The translations under genes were made by a program, and so were the position numbers. The notes below the pieces were generated by a model that worked only from the letters and a program-made list of their open reading frames with translations, had not been told where the DNA came from and searched no databases. 46,806 bases of DNA from Planctomycetota bacterium (GTDB lineage: Bacteria > Planctomycetota > Planctomycetia > Pirellulales > Pirellulaceae): positions 1-46,806 of the forward strand of contig VGZA01000046.1 of assembly GCA_016872775.1 (NCBI GenBank), given 5' to 3'. This document shows, one piece after another, positions 34,357-43,323 of this stretch (within the stretch, counting starts at the first letter, position 1; each line of letters begins with the position of its first letter).

Positions 34357-35711
34357 TGTTTTGGCTCCGCGGCTTTCGCGGGCTCGTCCTCGGCCGGCTG
34401 TGGATCGAGTTCCTTCGCCGATGGGGAAGCGATGTTTACCGGAGCGGCAAACACTTCCACCGCGGCCGCCCCATTATCAATGACCTGCAAATCGACGCCG
34501 GGTAGATCCCAAACATTGTCGGCAACCTGGATCCCAAAACCGCCCAACCCCCAGAACGACTGCACATTCGACTTGGAGAGCTCCCACACCGTCTTTTGGC
34601 TGTCGTTCAGGAACGGCACCACGGCATCGTCGGGGATGTTCGACTGGTAGTGGTCGTAGAGCATATATTCGAGTTGATTGGACCAGCTCTCCTGAAAATG
34701 GCCTGCCAGTCCTTCGGAAATTTTCTCCCGCTGGTCGTCGTCGAGCACCAGGCGATTATCGAGCCGAAACAATAGGTTCTGAATAGCAACCTTGCGGCGA
34801 TATTCGGCGCGACTGACGATCTCCCGTTCATAATGCTCGGCCTGCTCCTCGCCGAGATTCTCACGTACCGCCTTTTGCAACGCCTCGGCAATAGTCTTGC
34901 GCGGGTCGGGGTAACTCATGTCTTCTCCCGCCCGAAACCCGCCTCGCATCATTTTGCGCTGCACTTCGGCGAATTTTTTCGTGGCTTGCTTCAGCGCGTC
35001 GTTGGCCTTGGCGACCACCGGCTTGAATTGCTGATCGTCAGGCTGGCAGACTTTGCGGACAAAATGGAGTTCCGACTTCAGAATCCCGCGGAATTGTCCC
35101 TGGAACTGTTGCTCGAATGCCTGCAGTTGCATCGCTTCCGCATCGGCCGGTTGATTCGCCAGATCCCCGCCCGCAATGGCTTCGAGTGGGTCCGCAATCG
35201 CCATGGCGACTATCGGTTCGGCCGGCACCGCCAGAATTTGGCCCGCGACAGCGACCTCCAAATCGGCGACTTGCCCCGCATCCTGCTTGACGAGCGGCCC
35301 GCGCAATTCCCGAATTTCCGCGAGAAAGGCGTCGGCCAAACCACGTTCCACAGCCGGTCCCATTCGGACAGCGGGCAAGGCATCGACGAGACGTAGTCGC
35401 AACGCCGGAATCACGATCTCCGCGGGACGCGGCGGATCCTCCCCAAATGGATCCGGCTCCGCAGCCAGATCCGTGGAGGGAACTGCCGCGGGGGGCTTTG
35501 CGGCAGGTGGAGCTGCCGCGGGGGCCTTTGCGGGAGCCGCTTGCGGCACCTTGGCAGGAATTGCCAGCTTGAGCTGCTGTGCCAGAACGGGTACGGCGCA
35601 TAAGCTGACACAGACCAACCCGATCCACGCCGGGAGTCGCCTCGCAGTTCGCAGTGCGGCGCGACCCACAACAGGTTGCCACGCGGCAACCCGCGTCATC
35701 GTTATCTCCAT
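34353..35711 (-). CDS. Secreted Ala/Pro-rich protein of unknown function (cluster paralogue B)
   Basis: The 452-aa product has a signal peptide (about 28-46, IGLVCVSLCAVPVLAQQ), then a Pro/Ala/Lys-rich linker (about 50-95). A helical region follows with QAFEQQFQGQFRGILKSELH and AEVQRKMMRGGFRAGEDMSY, and the module shared with the neighbouring 311-aa product. The C-terminus is acidic and Ala/Pro-rich. The start at 35711 has GGAG 6 nt upstream. It overlaps the next gene by 4 bp (ATGA) and lies about 60 bp after the DUF4175-like gene. Confidence 0.75.
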   Translation of the reverse strand: MEITMTRVAAWQPVVGRAALRTARRLPAWIGLVCVSLCAVPVLAQQLKLAIPAKVPQAAPAKAPAAAPPAAKPPAAVPSTDLAAEPDPFGEDPPRPAEIVIPALRLRLVDALPAVRMGPAVERGLADAFLAEIRELRGPLVKQDAGQVADLEVAVAGQILAVPAEPIVAMAIADPLEAIAGGDLANQPADAEAMQLQAFEQQFQGQFRGILKSELHFVRKVCQPDDQQFKPVVAKANDALKQATKKFAEVQRKMMRGGFRAGEDMSYPDPRKTIAEALQKAVRENLGEEQAEHYEREIVSRAEYRRKVAIQNLLFRLDNRLVLDDDQREKISEGLAGHFQESWSNQLEYMLYDHYQSNIPDDAVVPFLNDSQKTVWELSKSNVQSFWGLGGFGIQVADNVWDLPGVDLQVIDNGAAAVEVFAAPVNIASPSAKELDPQPAEDEPAKAAEPKQ

Positions 35712-35772
35712 AGTAGACTCCTCAACGCTCGCGGTGACCTGCGCCGCGAGCGAGAATGCCTTCCGCTTAAAA

Positions 35773-36381
35773 TCAATTTCTATTTTTCTTCTCTAGTTGA
35801 TTGAAATACTCATCGAGCCCCGTTCGGAATTCCTCCGGCAATCCCGCGCCGGATTCGCCCGTCGCCTGCGAAACTCCATGGTCCTCGCGCAATTCCTTTT
35901 CGTTCTTGCCGGTTCCCAGCAACGCCAGCGCCGAGTCATTGGTCGTGCCGCTGCCTCCGCCGCCTGGCGAGGATCCGCCGCCACCGCCTGCACGCGGATT
36001 GAATCGCTTGGACTGCAACAGCAATTCAATCGCCTCGGTTTCCGCCGCAATCGCCTGCGGGCCGGTATTGGACGCGCCGAGGATTTCGGCCGCATCATCC
36101 ATCACCCTCTGCACCGCCTCCAGCAACTGTAATTCGCGTCCGAACTCTTCGGCGTCCGGTAATTCGCGGATCCGCTCGCCGACCTTCTGAATTCGAATCG
36201 AGAGTTTTTCCTGCTTGTCGGAGAGCAGGCCACTCGACCGACTATGTTCTTCCTTGGAAACCGCCGGGCGGGACTGCTCCGCAACCCGTGTCTCCTCGCG
36301 CAAGTTCACTTCCGCTTCCAGAATCTGCAACACTTCCAGCACGATCGATGGGGGCAAACTGCCCCGCGATTTGCTGCCCGG
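35773..36381 (-). CDS. 3' continuation of the DUF4175-like gene beyond an in-frame TGA
   Basis: This frame is the same reading frame as the preceding gene and follows its TGA without any shift: PGSKSRGSLPPSIVLEVLQI and onward for about 202 residues to TAA at 35775-35773. It contains a helical region (LNLREET-like segment, EEFGRELQLLEAVQRVMDDA), a glycine-rich linker (GGGGGSSPGGGGSG) and a conserved-looking tail (TNDSALALLGTG, LPEEFRTGLDEYFNQLEK). From memory, homologues in other planctomycetes carry these blocks at the C-terminus of the same large protein. The only start-like codon, TTG 36357, has no ribosome binding site and lies in a hairpin loop, so an independent gene is less likely than a split one. 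Confidence 0.7.
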   Translation of the reverse strand, partial: PGSKSRGSLPPSIVLEVLQILEAEVNLREETRVAEQSRPAVSKEEHSRSSGLLSDKQEKLSIRIQKVGERIRELPDAEEFGRELQLLEAVQRVMDDAAEILGASNTGPQAIAAETEAIELLLQSKRFNPRAGGGGGSSPGGGGSGTTNDSALALLGTGKNEKELREDHGVSQATGESGAGLPEEFRTGLDEYFNQLEKKNRN

Positions 36382-36384
36382 TCA
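36351..36384 (-). promoter_or_regulatory. In-frame TGA followed by a small GC hairpin (possible recoding site or nonsense mutation)
   Basis: TGA is at 36384-36382. Twenty-two nucleotides downstream lies the apical loop GTT (36359-36357) of a perfect six-pair hairpin GGGGCA/TGCCCC (36365-36360 with 36356-36351). A hairpin at this distance, with G first in the loop, meets the loose geometric rules for a bacterial SECIS element. Nothing else in the window supports selenocysteine use, so the reading is open. Confidence 0.35.
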
Positions 36385-39027
36385 GGTACCGCCAGACGCA
36401 GGATCGACAAGATCCTCCGCCCAGCGATCCATGTTGTCGGACCAGTATTCGCACTGGGAAATGGAAAGGCCGTTTTCCTGGTGGAGATCGTCGGCGATCT
36501 GCCGCAGCCCCGCGATGACATCCAGTTTCCGCATGTCGTCCAGCACCATCTTGAACCGAGTGAAGTGTCGCCGTTCGAAATAGGCCTGCAGGTCATCCAT
36601 GATTACCGACACGTCGTGGCTGCTCTTCACTTCCTGTTTGGCCAGTTCGCCAAGCAATCGGTTGGTCGATTCGTCGGCGTTGGCAACCCCGGTACCGAAC
36701 ACGGCGTCGATCTGATCGGCGAGTCTTCCGCCGATCTTGTACTGCAACCGCGAGGCGGCCTTCAGTCGTTTGACCAGAGTGCTACCCTCGAGATTAGCCA
36801 GAACGCGATTCAATTCGTCAGAGATCTTGTCAAACTCGGAGAGCAGATCCTGCTGCTGCGAGATCGCCTGATCGAGCGTATCGCTGGCGGGGCAGGAATC
36901 GCCGCCTTTGACGCCGCCGGCAAGCATCGTCGAAGGCAAACGCAATCCGCCGGGCAACGACTTTTTCGCGTCGGCGGGTGGCGACGCCTTCGGATCCAGC
37001 GGCTGCTGGGTCGACTCGACGTCGACAATCCGTGGCGTCGCGGCCCCCTTCTCCGCGTCCTTGTCCGGCTTCTCATCCTTGTCGCCTGTCGGCGACCCGG
37101 ACGGCCCTCGATTCTGACCCACGATGCGCGCCCCGGCGGACGAGCTGTTTGCCGCGAGCTGCGCCGACTGTTTCAGCAGTTCCGCCACCGAAGGCATTCG
37201 GTTCCCGGAAATGTCTTTGAGAATCTGCAGCATCTCGGCCCATTTTTCCAGATGGCCTACGCCAAACTCGGGATTGCGCATCGCCTGCTGCACGAGGTCC
37301 TCGCCGGCACTGACGAGGTTGGAAAGTCGACGTCCGTTGGCCCGCTCCGCCGCCGCCTGCGCTTCCAGTCGCCGTTGATTCTCCGCTTTCGCCAATTCGC
37401 GTTCGGTAAGTTCCCGAAGTTCGCGATTGGTCTCGTAAAGCTGCAATTCCTTGTCGCGAACTTCCAGCGACATGCGATGCCATTTGCTCAGTTGCTCCGT
37501 CAGCCAGATCGCGTGCTGTTCGGCATTCAACACGTACAGCGTGTAGGTCGGCGAGTAGACAGGTTCGCGACCGGGCATGTAATCCTCAACAAACAATCGC
37601 AATTGGATCGGCTGCGGTTCGATCCCCAGCGATTCCGCGGAGAAGGTTCCACTGATTCCCAGCGATTCCTTATCACCGCCTCCCGCGGCGAGAATTCGCT
37701 CGCCCTTCGCCGGCGTCTTCACCGTCGTCGCGTCGAGGCCCTGCCATTCGACGCCGATCCGTTTGACGCCGAAATCGTCTTGGGCGTTCACCTTGAACTT
37801 CAACAGTTCGGTGTCGAGAACGACCTTCTGGCGCGGCAGATCCTCGCATCCCAGCGAGGGCGGTTCGTCGTCCCGCTGATTAATTCCCAGCGAGAACGGC
37901 TCCTTGCCGGCCAATCCGTAGGCGTCCTTCCATTCAAATTCGACTTTACGCGAGGTTTCGATCGGCGTTTCCCGGCTGGCGACGGTAGGACCCTGGGGAG
38001 CTCGCTGTTCGCCATCCACGCGAGCCTCGGCCAGATCCCGGCTGGCGGTCGCGAAAAACGTCGCGGAGCTGCCACGCAATAATGAAATTGATCCGCCGCG
38101 CACATCTTTCTGTTGCGCGCCATGGCGCTCGAGGTAGGCCGGCAGATCGACTTGTGCCACCAGCGAGACCAGTTCCGGACGCAGTTTCGGTTGGATACGA
38201 ATGCGCTGTTGGAAGTCGCCGATCGCCAAGTCGAGTACCGACTCCTCGAGTTGCCCGGGCAACGTCAGCTGAAATCGGCCGTCGGTCGTTTCGGCCGTAA
38301 CGACCGCTTGCTGTCCGATGCGGGCAAAGGCCCGCGTCGGATGCCGCTTCGTGTTCTCGGCGAGTTCCACCGGCAACACAAACGACTCTCCGTGGGCGAC
38401 GACGAGTGTCTCCGGGATCGGCACAATCTGCGTGAATGTATATCGCGGCGTGTCGCGCCAGGGCGTGAGGAATCGCGACCAGGCGTTTTCCGCGGCTTCG
38501 GGGAAAGCGATCGCCAGTCCCACGGCGGCGACAACGCCCGTCGCCGCGAATAAGATCCGTTGCCGATGCGCGGGTCGCGGAACCGCTTCCGTCATATCGC
38601 GACGGCCGGCCGCGTCCGCCACCTGCAGGATTGCCGCTTCGCAAAGGTCGCGGGAGCGCGCTTGTTCCGATTCACTTCGCACCAATTCGATCACTCCCAG
38701 CAGTTGATCTCCAATACTGGGAAACCGTTGGCTCAGCAGCCGCGCAAGTTGTTCCAGGCGTCGGTGCCGCCAGACCCAACGATGGACGGCCATCGGCACC
38801 ATGGCGCAGGCGAGCATCGCCAGCAAGAACATGCTCGCGCGGATCGGAAACGGCGTGTCCCAGAATCGATCGAGGACGAATACCGCCGCGTACGCGGCAA
38901 GGAACCCGCAACAAGCGCCGCCCAGCGCTTCCAGCGTCTTGACCCACCAGACGCGGCCGCGGAAACGCCGCAGTTGATCCTGCAGCGATTGGGGTAGCTC
39001 CAGCCGCCCCGATGTCGTCGTACTCAT
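36382..39027 (-). CDS. DUF4175-like large membrane protein (first 881 residues before in-frame TGA)
   Basis: ATG 39027 has a strong GAGGAAG site 7 nt upstream. Three hydrophobic helices (about 35-58, 63-86, 157-176) anchor the N-terminus. A long extracytoplasmic region follows with beta-rich segments (PRYTFTQIVPIPETLVVAHG, VEFEWKDAYGLAGKEPF, DDFGVKRIGVEWQGLD), then coiled-coil stretches (about 490-560, rich in Glu/Arg/Leu) and a charged Lys/Asp linker (GDKDEKPDKDAEKG). The layout matches DUF4175-type proteins that accompany MoxR/DUF58/VWA genes in planctomycetes. The frame stops at TGA after WAEDLVDPASGGT but continues open for another 202 codons. With the TGA read through, the protein is 1084 aa. 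Function unknown; probably part of an envelope complex with the neighbouring VWA proteins. Confidence 0.82.
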   Translation of the reverse strand: MSTTTSGRLELPQSLQDQLRRFRGRVWWVKTLEALGGACCGFLAAYAAVFVLDRFWDTPFPIRASMFLLAMLACAMVPMAVHRWVWRHRRLEQLARLLSQRFPSIGDQLLGVIELVRSESEQARSRDLCEAAILQVADAAGRRDMTEAVPRPAHRQRILFAATGVVAAVGLAIAFPEAAENAWSRFLTPWRDTPRYTFTQIVPIPETLVVAHGESFVLPVELAENTKRHPTRAFARIGQQAVVTAETTDGRFQLTLPGQLEESVLDLAIGDFQQRIRIQPKLRPELVSLVAQVDLPAYLERHGAQQKDVRGGSISLLRGSSATFFATASRDLAEARVDGEQRAPQGPTVASRETPIETSRKVEFEWKDAYGLAGKEPFSLGINQRDDEPPSLGCEDLPRQKVVLDTELLKFKVNAQDDFGVKRIGVEWQGLDATTVKTPAKGERILAAGGGDKESLGISGTFSAESLGIEPQPIQLRLFVEDYMPGREPVYSPTYTLYVLNAEQHAIWLTEQLSKWHRMSLEVRDKELQLYETNRELRELTERELAKAENQRRLEAQAAAERANGRRLSNLVSAGEDLVQQAMRNPEFGVGHLEKWAEMLQILKDISGNRMPSVAELLKQSAQLAANSSSAGARIVGQNRGPSGSPTGDKDEKPDKDAEKGAATPRIVDVESTQQPLDPKASPPADAKKSLPGGLRLPSTMLAGGVKGGDSCPASDTLDQAISQQQDLLSEFDKISDELNRVLANLEGSTLVKRLKAASRLQYKIGGRLADQIDAVFGTGVANADESTNRLLGELAKQEVKSSHDVSVIMDDLQAYFERRHFTRFKMVLDDMRKLDVIAGLRQIADDLHQENGLSISQCEYWSDNMDRWAEDLVDPASGGT

Positions 39028-39103
39028 GAATTCTTCCTCGTCGTTTCAACTTCTGCACCACGGAGCCTTGTGCCGACAACGCTCCGCTCATTTACCGCCG
39101 GCA

Positions 39104-41344
39104 TTATATCAGTCCCACAACCTTTCTTCCTATCCAAAAGATCCCTAAACACGTCACCAGCAATGCGGCGAAAACCGGGTGGCTCCACAACTGAACCCGG
39201 CGTACCGACGGCAGCGGATCGGGCAATTCCCGCAACGATCGGACGACCTGATCGACTTTGTCAACCGCCACCATTTTCCCCCGCGTGACCCTCGCCAGTT
39301 CCGCGAGAACCTCCGGCCGCGCGGGCCGACCCACCCGTTCCACGGCGATTCCCTGCACGAAAAACGATGTCGTCAGACTGGCGCCGGTCTGTTTACAAGC
39401 CAACAGAACCTCATGTTTTCCGGGCTCCAACGGCGTAAATCTCGAGTGAAATACGCCCCACTCCTCGCCCTCCGAAACGAACCGCACCGTTTCGACTTTG
39501 CCGGAAGGTGCGACGATGCGGGCGGTGACGTCGCCTTGCGCCAACGGCTCGCCACTCCGCTCCATGACATTCGCATGCAGAGCGACCGTCTGCCGCATCT
39601 GGGGCTGATCCGGCGAGAAGAACAGCCGCATTGACTCCCCTTTGGCCATGTTGCGCTGGTAAGCCATCCAGCGCACGACCTGACCCCAAAACCGGTAATG
39701 GTATTTGTCCTCGACGCCCTTGCGCCAGCGCCACGCGCCATCGGTACCCATGAACAACACCTTGCCGGCGCCAAACGTTCGCGTCACCAGCAAGGGCAGG
39801 CGGCCGGATTCATTCGAGATATCCTTGTGGGTGCAAAGTACCTCGCTGCCGGCCTTGGCTTTGACCACCGGGGCGTACCATTGGAAACCGGGCAGATCCT
39901 CCCAGACATCAATGTTCTCTTCCTGCGTGTCCGCCAGCTTGGTGAGCAGGCTGCGTCGCCCCAGTTCGGTCAACTCAAAGTGACCAGGCGTTCGCGACCC
40001 CCAGCCTCCTCGCTGGCCATCGTCCATCAGCACCGGAAACAGGTCCCCCAGTTCCGTATCCAGCAGACCGAATTGGCGACCCTGCCAACCTGGCATCAAA
40101 ACCAGTCCGCTCGCCTGATGCTCCACAATGCCGCGTATCAGCCGGCATTGTTCGGTGGTCAACTGTCCGTCGTCGGTCCCCACGTCGCCCAGAAAAACCA
40201 CGTCGTACTTGGAAAGCTCATCCAGGCCGTCCGGAAATTTTTTGATGTAATCCTTATTGCCCCCACCGACCTTGCTGAGCCCCGGGTGAAATAGCAGGCA
40301 TGAGACGTCGACTCCCGGGTCGCGCGACAAGGCGTTACGCAGATAGCGATACTCCCAGCGCGGATACGATTCAATCACCAGGACCTGCAGGCGTTCCTCG
40401 CGAATCGAAATCGGGGCGGCCATCTGATTGTTGTCCGGCAAGGTCTCGTCCACATGCCGGGGTACGTTCAGGCTCACCGTGTAATCGCCGATGGTCTTCG
40501 GCCTCCAGAGTACCCAGTCGCTGGTACGTCCCATCGCCGCGATCCGCACTTCCTTACTCAGCTCCTCGCCGTCGGAAGTCTTCAACGTAATCGTCGTGAC
40601 AAAATCGCGGGGCAGTGAGCTGTCGATGGTAAAGGGAATCCGCACCGATTTGCCCACGACGCCGAACGTCGGCAGGTCGAGGCTTACCACTTCGAGATCC
40701 GGCAAGCGCGTCGGACTTCCGACCGGCACTGTAAAAACCGGCACGCCCATCAACCGCAACCTGCCGGCGGCCTGTACGGGAGGCGGGCCTTCGTTCCAGT
40801 CGCCGTCGGAGATCAGTACAACTCCGGCAAGATTCTTGAATTTCTCCGGGGCGGCTGCCAACGGCTGGTGCAGATCGCTGCCGTGACCGGCGTCCGGTTC
40901 GGCAAACGGCTCGAGAACCAACGACATCCGGTCTTCCAACGTGTTCCACGTTTCGCGACGGGTCAATTCGGCGATCGCCTCGCTGCGGCTGATGCGCGTC
41001 GATTCGGCCCCCGCGGCGCCGCCACCCGTCGCTGACGGGCCGCCCGTATTCCCGGAAACGGCGGAAGCGTCCCGCGTCCGCATGCTGTCGGAATTGTCCC
41101 AAAGAATCGCGATCGCCGGTTTTTCCTCGGGCCGATATTCCTCGATCCACTCCGGTTGATTAAGGATCAAAGCGAGCGCGGCGACGATTGTGATTCGCAT
41201 CCCCTCGAGCAGTCCCATCGCGCGGCGAAAGCCGCTGCGGCGCCAAGCCACGTAGCTGAGGGTGCAGGTAATCAGCACGACCGCCACCGAGATCGCGACC
41301 GACCAGGGTGTGTAAAGAAACGTCAGTGACCGCGTGGCATTCAT
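39104..41344 (-). CDS. Large VWA-like membrane protein (glutamine-amidotransferase-like fold)
   Basis: The 746-aa product has two N-terminal helices (about 14-37 and 48-66) and a VWA-like domain with a DNSDSM MIDAS-type motif (AIAILWDNSDSMRTRD) and GVVLISDGDWNEGP. A middle Ig-like region follows, then a class-I glutamine-amidotransferase-like segment (LVIESYPRWEYRYLRNALSR, VVFLGDVG, GLVLMPGWQG). A C-terminal helix closes the protein (VFAALLVTCLGIFWIGRKVV). Proteins of this design occur widely in planctomycete MoxR clusters; the amidotransferase-like part lacks a recognisable catalytic Cys-His pair. Its ATG overlaps the stop of the upstream gene (4 bp). Confidence 0.85.
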   Translation of the reverse strand: MNATRSLTFLYTPWSVAISVAVVLITCTLSYVAWRRSGFRRAMGLLEGMRITIVAALALILNQPEWIEEYRPEEKPAIAILWDNSDSMRTRDASAVSGNTGGPSATGGGAAGAESTRISRSEAIAELTRRETWNTLEDRMSLVLEPFAEPDAGHGSDLHQPLAAAPEKFKNLAGVVLISDGDWNEGPPPVQAAGRLRLMGVPVFTVPVGSPTRLPDLEVVSLDLPTFGVVGKSVRIPFTIDSSLPRDFVTTITLKTSDGEELSKEVRIAAMGRTSDWVLWRPKTIGDYTVSLNVPRHVDETLPDNNQMAAPISIREERLQVLVIESYPRWEYRYLRNALSRDPGVDVSCLLFHPGLSKVGGGNKDYIKKFPDGLDELSKYDVVFLGDVGTDDGQLTTEQCRLIRGIVEHQASGLVLMPGWQGRQFGLLDTELGDLFPVLMDDGQRGGWGSRTPGHFELTELGRRSLLTKLADTQEENIDVWEDLPGFQWYAPVVKAKAGSEVLCTHKDISNESGRLPLLVTRTFGAGKVLFMGTDGAWRWRKGVEDKYHYRFWGQVVRWMAYQRNMAKGESMRLFFSPDQPQMRQTVALHANVMERSGEPLAQGDVTARIVAPSGKVETVRFVSEGEEWGVFHSRFTPLEPGKHEVLLACKQTGASLTTSFFVQGIAVERVGRPARPEVLAELARVTRGKMVAVDKVDQVVRSLRELPDPLPSVRRVQLWSHPVFAALLVTCLGIFWIGRKVVGLI

Positions 41345-43323
41345 GCACTGCTCCCTGACGGACGGGCAATCTTCGGCAGGCAGAGGCCCGCCTCGATCAT
41401 CAGCGCGACCATCATCGAAACCAGGAACATGCGCCACACTTCCTGGATCAATTGCGCGAGGCTCCCGGCACGGTCATCGACGCGCACGAAATCGAGTCCA
41501 CGGAACAGTTCGTCGAGTCGGGAATCGCCAAGCGCCGCTGGGCGATCCTCGGCATCGGGTCGGTTCACCGCGAGCAGTTTCTCCCCAGCCGCATAGACAC
41601 CGGCCTGAAATGGGTATTCGGTCGACAGGGCATCGGGCGATCCTGCCAACTGGGCCCAATCGTCGGCCGCGGCGCTCCCCCCCTCCCCCGCAAACAGTTG
41701 TCGGGTATTGCCGAGCACCGAAGCGCCGCTCGCCAGCGCGCGCTGGATCATCACGTACAGCACGACGCCATCCGCAGCCAAGGACGAGTCGGACGTGGCG
41801 GTGGTCGTCGCGCAAAAGTAGGCTCCGCCCCGATTGCTCGTGGCGCGTGCCAGAAGCGGGACGTTGCCACGCAGGCTGGCAAGCCAGGTGCCTTCGCCGC
41901 GGATCGCGCAGTACTTGCGCACCTGCAATTGACCGACAGGCAACGACGCTCCACTCAAGGCGTTTTTCAGCAGATCCTGGTCGCCGCGCCAGGTTTCGAC
42001 CGGCAGTTCACGCGGCGATTCCTCCCAAGCGCCCCAGCCGAGTCCAAGAAATTCCGCGTCGTCTGGATCGCGCGGAGGAAAGAACACGATCTGTCCGCCC
42101 CGATCCAGGTAGGCGTCGACTAGCCGCGCAAGGTCACCGTCCGGGAGCGGCGCGTGCCACAGTACGAGCGCCGTTTGATCCCAGTCGACACTCCCCAACT
42201 GATCCTGACCTAGAAGATCGACGGCGCCGCGCAGGGTGGGCTCCGGCGCGATCGTCGCCGCCAGTTGCAGCGGGAATGTCGCCGCCGGATCTTCGGCGAC
42301 GATCACCGTCCGCCGAGCTGCCGGTTTGTCAAAGACGAAAAAATATTCGTTGTCGGATGGGTTCGAATCCGCCGGAATGGAAACTCTGCCCCAGCCGCGT
42401 TCCTGCTTCCGATCGATCGGGATGCGGTGGTCCTTCAAGTCGAATTCCGCACCCTCCACTTCCAGCGAAATCTCTGAACGGGCTCCTTCAATCTCAATTT
42501 GCAGCGGCAACGTCGCCCGTTCGCTGACTGCCGCGTCGCGTTCGATGCGCAGCGACAACAGCAGTTCCACCGAATCGCCGGTCGTCTGCCGGCGCACTCC
42601 CGTGACGCGCACGCTGGCATTACCTGTCGCCACGTCACCATAGGCAAGTAGATGAAAGCGGATCGTCTGGGCGAATTCCAGGAACGAATCGCGCAGCCCC
42701 TGCCACCTCCCGCTCTCGGCGTTCCAGTCGTTGGCGCGAATGTCGGAACAGATCCAGATTTCCGTGCGCCCCGTGCGATTTTCACGGATGTAGTCCCGCG
42801 CCGCCTCGAACAGAGCCGGCATATCGGCCGACGCGCTGGTCGGCTCGGACTCGGGCAGATTCAACAGGTCATCCGAGGCGCGCAATTCGCGCGGATTGAG
42901 CTGCGCGCTTTCGATCAGAATCCACCGCGCCGACCCCAGCAGCCGCAGCGTGCGGACAAGCTGCTGCCGTCCGGTTTCAAGTTTCGAGCCGACGGAAGCC
43001 AGTCCCTGTTCGCGCATGCTGGAGGACCGATCGAGCAGGATGATGGTGGTATCGGCTCTTCCTCCCGCGGCCAAGCCCAGCCAGCCGCTGGCGAGGGGCC
43101 GGCTCACTGCCAGGATCAGGGCCGCCACCGCGAGCACTCGAAACAGGAGAATCAACCATTGCCGCAGACGGGCGTAACCGCGTGACATGCGGTTCGCCGC
43201 CAGCAGGAACATCATCGCCGCCCAGCGAATCGTCTGGAAGCGACGCTGGTTGATCAGATGAATGATGATCGGCAGTGCGGCCAGCGGGAGCGCGGCGAGC
43301 AGCAGCGGTTGCAGGAAGCTCAT
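41341..43323 (-). CDS. BatA-like VWA-domain membrane protein
   Basis: The 660-aa product starts with the BatA N-terminal helix-loop (MSFLQPLLLAALPLAALPII, HLINQRRFQTIRWAAMMFL) and a second helix at about 55-75. The VWA domain has the MIDAS motif DRSSS (D98, S100, S102). C-terminal beta-rich regions and a final helix (about 630-650) complete it. The start ATG overlaps the DUF58 gene stop (ATGA). In the Bat and MoxR systems, such VWA proteins sit in the inner membrane, facing the periplasm, and work with a MoxR AAA+ ATPase. Confidence 0.9.
   Translation of the reverse strand: MSFLQPLLLAALPLAALPIIIHLINQRRFQTIRWAAMMFLLAANRMSRGYARLRQWLILLFRVLAVAALILAVSRPLASGWLGLAAGGRADTTIILLDRSSSMREQGLASVGSKLETGRQQLVRTLRLLGSARWILIESAQLNPRELRASDDLLNLPESEPTSASADMPALFEAARDYIRENRTGRTEIWICSDIRANDWNAESGRWQGLRDSFLEFAQTIRFHLLAYGDVATGNASVRVTGVRRQTTGDSVELLLSLRIERDAAVSERATLPLQIEIEGARSEISLEVEGAEFDLKDHRIPIDRKQERGWGRVSIPADSNPSDNEYFFVFDKPAARRTVIVAEDPAATFPLQLAATIAPEPTLRGAVDLLGQDQLGSVDWDQTALVLWHAPLPDGDLARLVDAYLDRGGQIVFFPPRDPDDAEFLGLGWGAWEESPRELPVETWRGDQDLLKNALSGASLPVGQLQVRKYCAIRGEGTWLASLRGNVPLLARATSNRGGAYFCATTTATSDSSLAADGVVLYVMIQRALASGASVLGNTRQLFAGEGGSAAADDWAQLAGSPDALSTEYPFQAGVYAAGEKLLAVNRPDAEDRPAALGDSRLDELFRGLDFVRVDDRAGSLAQLIQEVWRMFLVSMMVALMIEAGLCLPKIARPSGSSA

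Noticed and set aside
35773-36357. The segment after the TGA as an independent 194-aa gene starting at TTG 36357
   Set aside because: There is no ribosome binding site, the TTG lies in a hairpin loop, and the frame is continuous with the upstream gene, so it is better read as the 3' part of a split gene.
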